Shown here one piece after another: positions 32,267-35,733 of a stretch of DNA of 35,733 nucleotides (its first letter is position 1; each line of letters begins with the position of its first letter). Source of the DNA: Cellulomonas sp. RIT-PI-Y (GTDB lineage: Bacteria > Actinomycetota > Actinomycetes > Actinomycetales > Cellulomonadaceae); contig NZ_JANZKP010000036.1 in the NCBI RefSeq assembly GCF_025642745.1, positions 1-35,733 on the forward strand, in the 5' to 3' direction. Position numbers and translations under genes: made by a program. Under the pieces are notes generated by a model. The model searched no databases, was not told where the DNA came from, and was given only the letters and a program-made list of their open reading frames with translations.

Positions 32267-35200
32267 TCAGCGGTCGAACGCCTCGGCCAGCAGCTCCGCC
32301 TGCTCCGCCTGGTGCGCCTTGGCGCTGCCCGCGGCGGTGGAGGCCGACGCCGGACGACTGACCGCCCGGACCGGCGCGCCCACCAGCTGCGGCAGGGTGA
32401 GCGACAGGTGGCCCCAGGCTCCCTGGTTCCGCGGCTCGTCCTGCACCCAGACCAGCTCGGCACCGTCGAAGGGCGCCAGCGCGGCCCGCATCGAGTCGGT
32501 GTCCAGTGGGTACAGCTGCTCCACCCGCACGATCGCGGTCCGGGTGTCGCCCAGCTTCTCCCGCTGCGCGACCAGGTCCCAGTAGACCTTGCCGGAGCAG
32601 AGCAGCACCCGGTCGACCGCCTCGGCACGGACCTGGTCGTCGCCGATCACCGGGCGGAAGGTGCCGGAGGTGAAGTCGGCGATCGGTGACGCGGCGGCCT
32701 TCAGCCGCAGCATCGACTTCGGGGTGAAGACCACCAGCGGCCGACGGGGCCGCGCGTAGGCCTGGCGGCGCAGCAGGTGGAAGTAGGACGCCGGGGTGGT
32801 CGGCTGGGCCACCGCCAGGTTGCCCTCGGCACACAGCTGCAGGAACCGCTCGATCCGGGCGGAGGAGTGGTCCGGGCCCTGGCCCTCGTAGCCGTGCGGC
32901 AGCAGCAGGACGACGCTGGAGTGCTGGCCCCACTTCTGCTCGGCGGAGCTGATGAACTCGTCGATGACGGTCTGGGCGCCGTTGACGAAGTCGCCGAACT
33001 GCGCCTCCCAGAGCACCAGGGCGTCCGGGCGCTCCACCGAGTAGCCGTACTCGAAGCCCAGGGCCGCGTACTCGGACAGCGAGGAGTCGTAGACCCAGAA
33101 CTTGGCCTGGTCGCCGGACAGGTAGAGCAGCGGGGTCCACTCGGCGCCGGTGTTCCGGTCGTGCAGCACCGCGTGCCGCTGCACGAACGTCCCTCGCCGG
33201 GAGTCCTGGCCGGCCAGCCGCACCGGGGTGCCCTCGATCAGCAGCGACCCGAAGGCCAACAGCTCGCCGAAGCCCCAGTCGACGCCGCCCTCGCGGGACA
33301 TCTGCTCGCGCTTGGCCAGCAGCTGGGCCAGTTTGGGGTGCACGGTGAAGCCCTCCGGCGCCCGCACGTGCGCGGTGCCGATCCGCTCCAGCGACTTGGC
33401 CGGGACCGCGGTCTGCCAACCGATGATCACACCGGCGTCCTCGCGCTGGGACTCCGGGCGCTCCAGCCCGGCCACCGGCTCGGCGTCGTCGGTCGGCGGG
33501 GTCCAGCCGTCCTCGCGGGTCTCGGCGAACACCCGCTCCAGCTGCGCCTGGTAGTCGCGCAGCACGTGCTCCGCCTCCTCCAGGGTGATGTCCCCGCGGG
33601 CGACCAGCGACTCGGTGTAGAGCTTGCGCACCGAGCGCTTGGCCTCGATCAGGTTGTACATCAGCGGCTGGGTCATCGAGGGGTCGTCGCCCTCGTTGTG
33701 CCCGCGGCGGCGGTAGCAGACCAGGTCGATGATGACGTCCCGGTCGAACTGCTCGCGGTACTCGAAGGCCAGCTCCGCGGCGCGGACACAGGCCTCCGGG
33801 TCGTCGCCGTTCACGTGGAAGATCGGCACCTGCAGGCCCTTGGCCACGTCCGTGGCGTACTGCGAGGACCGCGAGGAGCTCGGGCCGGTGGTGAAGCCGA
33901 CCTGGTTGTTGATGATCAGGTGCACGGTGCCGCCGGTGCGGTAGCCGCGCAGCTGGGACAGGTTCAGGGTCTCGAAGACCACGCCCTGCCCGGCGAAGGC
34001 CGCATCGCCGTGGATCAGGATCGGCAGCACGGAGAACCCGTCGCCGCCCAGGTCGATCCGGTCCTGCTTGGCCCGGACGATGCCCTCCAGCACCGGGTCG
34101 ACCGCCTCCAAATGCGAAGGGTTGGCGGCCAGGTACACCCGGGTGGTCGCGCCGGACTCGGCGGTGAAGTGGCCCTCGGTGCCGAGGTGGTACTTCACGT
34201 CGCCGGAGCCCTGCACCGACTTCGGGTCCTGGTTGCCCTCGAACTCGCTGAAGATCTGCCCGTACGACTTGCCGGCGATGTTGGCCAGCACGTTCAGCCG
34301 GCCACGGTGCGCCATGCCGATCGCGACCTCGTCCAGACCGCCCTCGGCGGCCCGGGACAGGATGGCGTCCAGCAGCGGGATGAGCGATTCGCCGCCCTCC
34401 AGGGAGAACCGCTTCTGGCCGACGTACTTGGTCTGCAGGAAGGTCTCGAACGCCTCTGCCCCGTTCAGCCGGCGCAGGATGCGCAGCTGGTCCTCGCGGG
34501 GGGTGGGCGCGTAGCCGGACTCCAGGCGCTCCTGCAGCCACTTGCGCTGCCGGGGGTCCTGCAGGTGCATGTACTCGATGCCGGTGGTGCGGCAGTAGGA
34601 GTCACGCAGCAGGGCGAGCACCTGACGCAGGGTGGCCCGGGTCTTGCCGGTGAACCCGCCGGTGGGGAAGGAGCGGTCCAGGTCCCAGACGCTCAGTCCG
34701 TGGTTCTGGATGTCCAGGTCCGGGTGCTTGCGCAGCCGGTAGGCCAGCGGGTCGGTGTCGGCCATCAGATGACCGCGCGAGCGGTAGGAGTGGATGAGCT
34801 CCGCGATCCGGGCCGGCTTGATCGCCTCCGCGTCCGGGTCGTGGGCGGCGTCGCGCACCCAGCGCATCGGCTCGTAGGGCACCCGGAGCGAGGTGAAGAC
34901 CCGGTCGTAGAACCCGTCCTCGCCGAGCAGCTTGCGGGCCAGGATCCGCAGGAAGTCGCCGGACTGTGCGCCCTGGATGATCCGGTGGTCGTAGGTGCTG
35001 GTCACGGTGAGCACCTTGGAGACGCCCATCTTGTTCAGCTGCTCGTCGCTGGTGCCGGCGAACTCGGCCGGGTAGTCCATCGCTCCGACGCCGATGATCG
35101 CGCCCTGCCCGGCCATCAGCCGCGGCACGGAGTGCACGGTGCCGATGGTGCCGGGGTTGGTGAGCGAGATCGTGGTCCCGGCGAAGTCGTCGACACCGAG

Positions 35201-35733
35201 CTTGCCGCCGCGGGCGCGGCGGACCACGTCCTCGTAGGCGGACCAGAACTGGGCGAAGTCGAGGGTCTCGGACTTCTTGATGCTGGGCACCAGGAGCTGG
35301 CGGGTGCCGTCCGGCTTGGCCAGGTCGATCGCCAGGCCCAGGTTGATGTGCGCCGGGCTCATCACGCCGGGCTTGCCGTCGATCAGCTGGTAGGCGGCGT
35401 TCATCGACGGCATCTCGCCCACCGCCTCGATCAGCGCGAAGCCGATCAGGTGGGTGAAGGAGACCTTGCCGCCCCGGCCCCGGGCCAGGTGGTTGTTGAT
35501 CACGATCCGGTTGTCGACCAGCAGCTTGGCCGGGATGGCCCGCACCGACGTCGCGGTCGGCACCTCCAGGCTGGCCTCCATGTTGGTGACCACCCGGGCC
35601 GCCGGGCCGCGCAGGCGCTGCACCTCGTCGGTGGGCTCCGGCTCGGGCTCCGGCTGGTCGGACCGGGCCTGGGCGGCGTAGGCCGCGGTGGCGGGCTGCG
35701 CGGTGGCGATCGGCGCCGTCGGCGGGTTGGGCA
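32267..35733 (-). CDS. kgd: Multifunctional 2-oxoglutarate dehydrogenase E1 / 2-oxoglutarate decarboxylase, 5' end outside window
   Basis: About 1,154 residues are visible; the frame stays open through the right edge, so the start is missing (full-length relatives have about 1,230-1,270). A Pro/Ala/Gln linker (PNPPTAP...[10 protein letters not shown]) precedes an E2-like acyltransferase domain (about 30-260 of the visible part) with [15 protein letters not shown], then the E1 TPP-dependent part: [67 protein letters not shown] and the transketolase-like C-terminus with [20 protein letters not shown] and [15 protein letters not shown]. This fusion is the actinobacterial Kgd/OdhA/SucA, acting in the TCA cycle with a shared E3. 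The GTG at 35623 is only an internal codon. Confidence 0.95.
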   Translation of the reverse strand, partial: PNPPTAPIATAQPATAAYAAQARSDQPEPEPEPTDEVQRLRGPAARVVTNMEASLEVPTATSVRAIPAKLLVDNRIVINNHLARGRGGKVSFTHLIGFALIEAVGEMPSMNAAYQLIDGKPGVMSPAHINLGLAIDLAKPDGTRQLLVPSIKKSETLDFAQFWSAYEDVVRRARGGKLGVDDFAGTTISLTNPGTIGTVHSVPRLMAGQGAIIGVGAMDYPAEFAGTSDEQLNKMGVSKVLTVTSTYDHRIIQGAQSGDFLRILARKLLGEDGFYDRVFTSLRVPYEPMRWVRDAAHDPDAEAIKPARIAELIHSYRSRGHLMADTDPLAYRLRKHPDLDIQNHGLSVWDLDRSFPTGGFTGKTRATLRQVLALLRDSYCRTTGIEYMHLQDPRQRKWLQERLESGYAPTPREDQLRILRRLNGAEAFETFLQTKYVGQKRFSLEGGESLIPLLDAILSRAAEGGLDEVAIGMAHRGRLNVLANIAGKSYGQIFSEFEGNQDPKSVQGSGDVKYHLGTEGHFTAESGATTRVYLAANPSHLEAVDPVLEGIVRAKQDRIDLGGDGFSVLPILIHGDAAFAGQGVVFETLNLSQLRGYRTGGTVHLIINNQVGFTTGPSSSRSSQYATDVAKGLQVPIFHVNGDDPEACVRAAELAFEYREQFDRDVIIDLVCYRRRGHNEGDDPSMTQPLMYNLIEAKRSVRKLYTESLVARGDITLEEAEHVLRDYQAQLERVFAETREDGWTPPTDDAEPVAGLERPESQREDAGVIIGWQTAVPAKSLERIGTAHVRAPEGFTVHPKLAQLLAKREQMSREGGVDWGFGELLAFGSLLIEGTPVRLAGQDSRRGTFVQRHAVLHDRNTGAEWTPLLYLSGDQAKFWVYDSSLSEYAALGFEYGYSVERPDALVLWEAQFGDFVNGAQTVIDEFISSAEQKWGQHSSVVLLLPHGYEGQGPDHSSARIERFLQLCAEGNLAVAQPTTPASYFHLLRRQAYARPRRPLVVFTPKSMLRLKAAASPIADFTSGTFRPVIGDDQVRAEAVDRVLLCSGKVYWDLVAQREKLGDTRTAIVRVEQLYPLDTDSMRAALAPFDGAELVWVQDEPRNQGAWGHLSLTLPQLVGAPVRAVSRPASASTAAGSAKAHQAEQAELLAEAFDR

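Overview
The window is a stretch of high-GC actinobacterial chromosome. The gene content (MtrA/MtrB/LpqB, a SigR/RsrA zinc anti-sigma pair, the tiny ribosomal protein bL37, a fused E2-like/E1 2-oxoglutarate dehydrogenase, GTG starts, and TANNNT boxes 6-8 nt before start codons) points to an actinomycete, probably of the Micrococcales (Cellulomonas-like). That placement is inference. About 33 genes are supported. There are no tRNA or rRNA genes, insertion sequences, phage genes or CRISPR arrays, and the region reads as vertically inherited core genome.

Left part (1-10.5 kb): a GNAT-like protein, then a membrane-associated module of SpoIIM-like (-), RDD (+), and a five-gene minus-strand operon: Pro-rich membrane protein, DUF4129, DUF4350, MoxR AAA+ ATPase and DUF58. 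A divergent MarR regulator and ABC exporter pair lies inside the module, between the RDD and DUF58 genes. The genes of the module are known families without a settled function.

Middle (10.5-27.5 kb): a block whose order broadly matches, from memory, M. tuberculosis Rv3246c-Rv3221A. It holds mtrA-mtrB-lpqB (cell-envelope signalling), a ComF-family gene, hpf (ribosome hibernation), a YcaQ-type DNA glycosylase, secA (protein export), an Rv3235-family gene, a DUF6912 gene, hisN (histidine synthesis), aroA-rsgA (shikimate pathway, ribosome assembly), a DoxX-family membrane protein, sigR-rsrA (thiol-oxidative stress) and the 24-residue bL37.

Right part (27.5-35.7 kb): an orphan PilT-type ATPase, a DUF4097-padR operon with a palindromic operator in its promoter, an SGNH-fold protein that has lost its catalytic residues, a 47-residue membrane peptide, a GlxA-type AraC regulator behind a palindrome-rich leader, and the 3' part of kgd/sucA, whose 5' end lies beyond the right edge.

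The most interesting signals are regulatory. sigR appears to have two promoters and two in-frame starts, which predicts a long isoform made on oxidative stress. A 17-bp tandem duplication has placed a six-codon minicistron between mtrA and mtrB. Palindromes sit in the promoters of the marR/ABC and DUF4097-padR loci. No intergenic stretch exceeds 300 bases; the longest, at the left edge (1-201), holds only a short inverted repeat.
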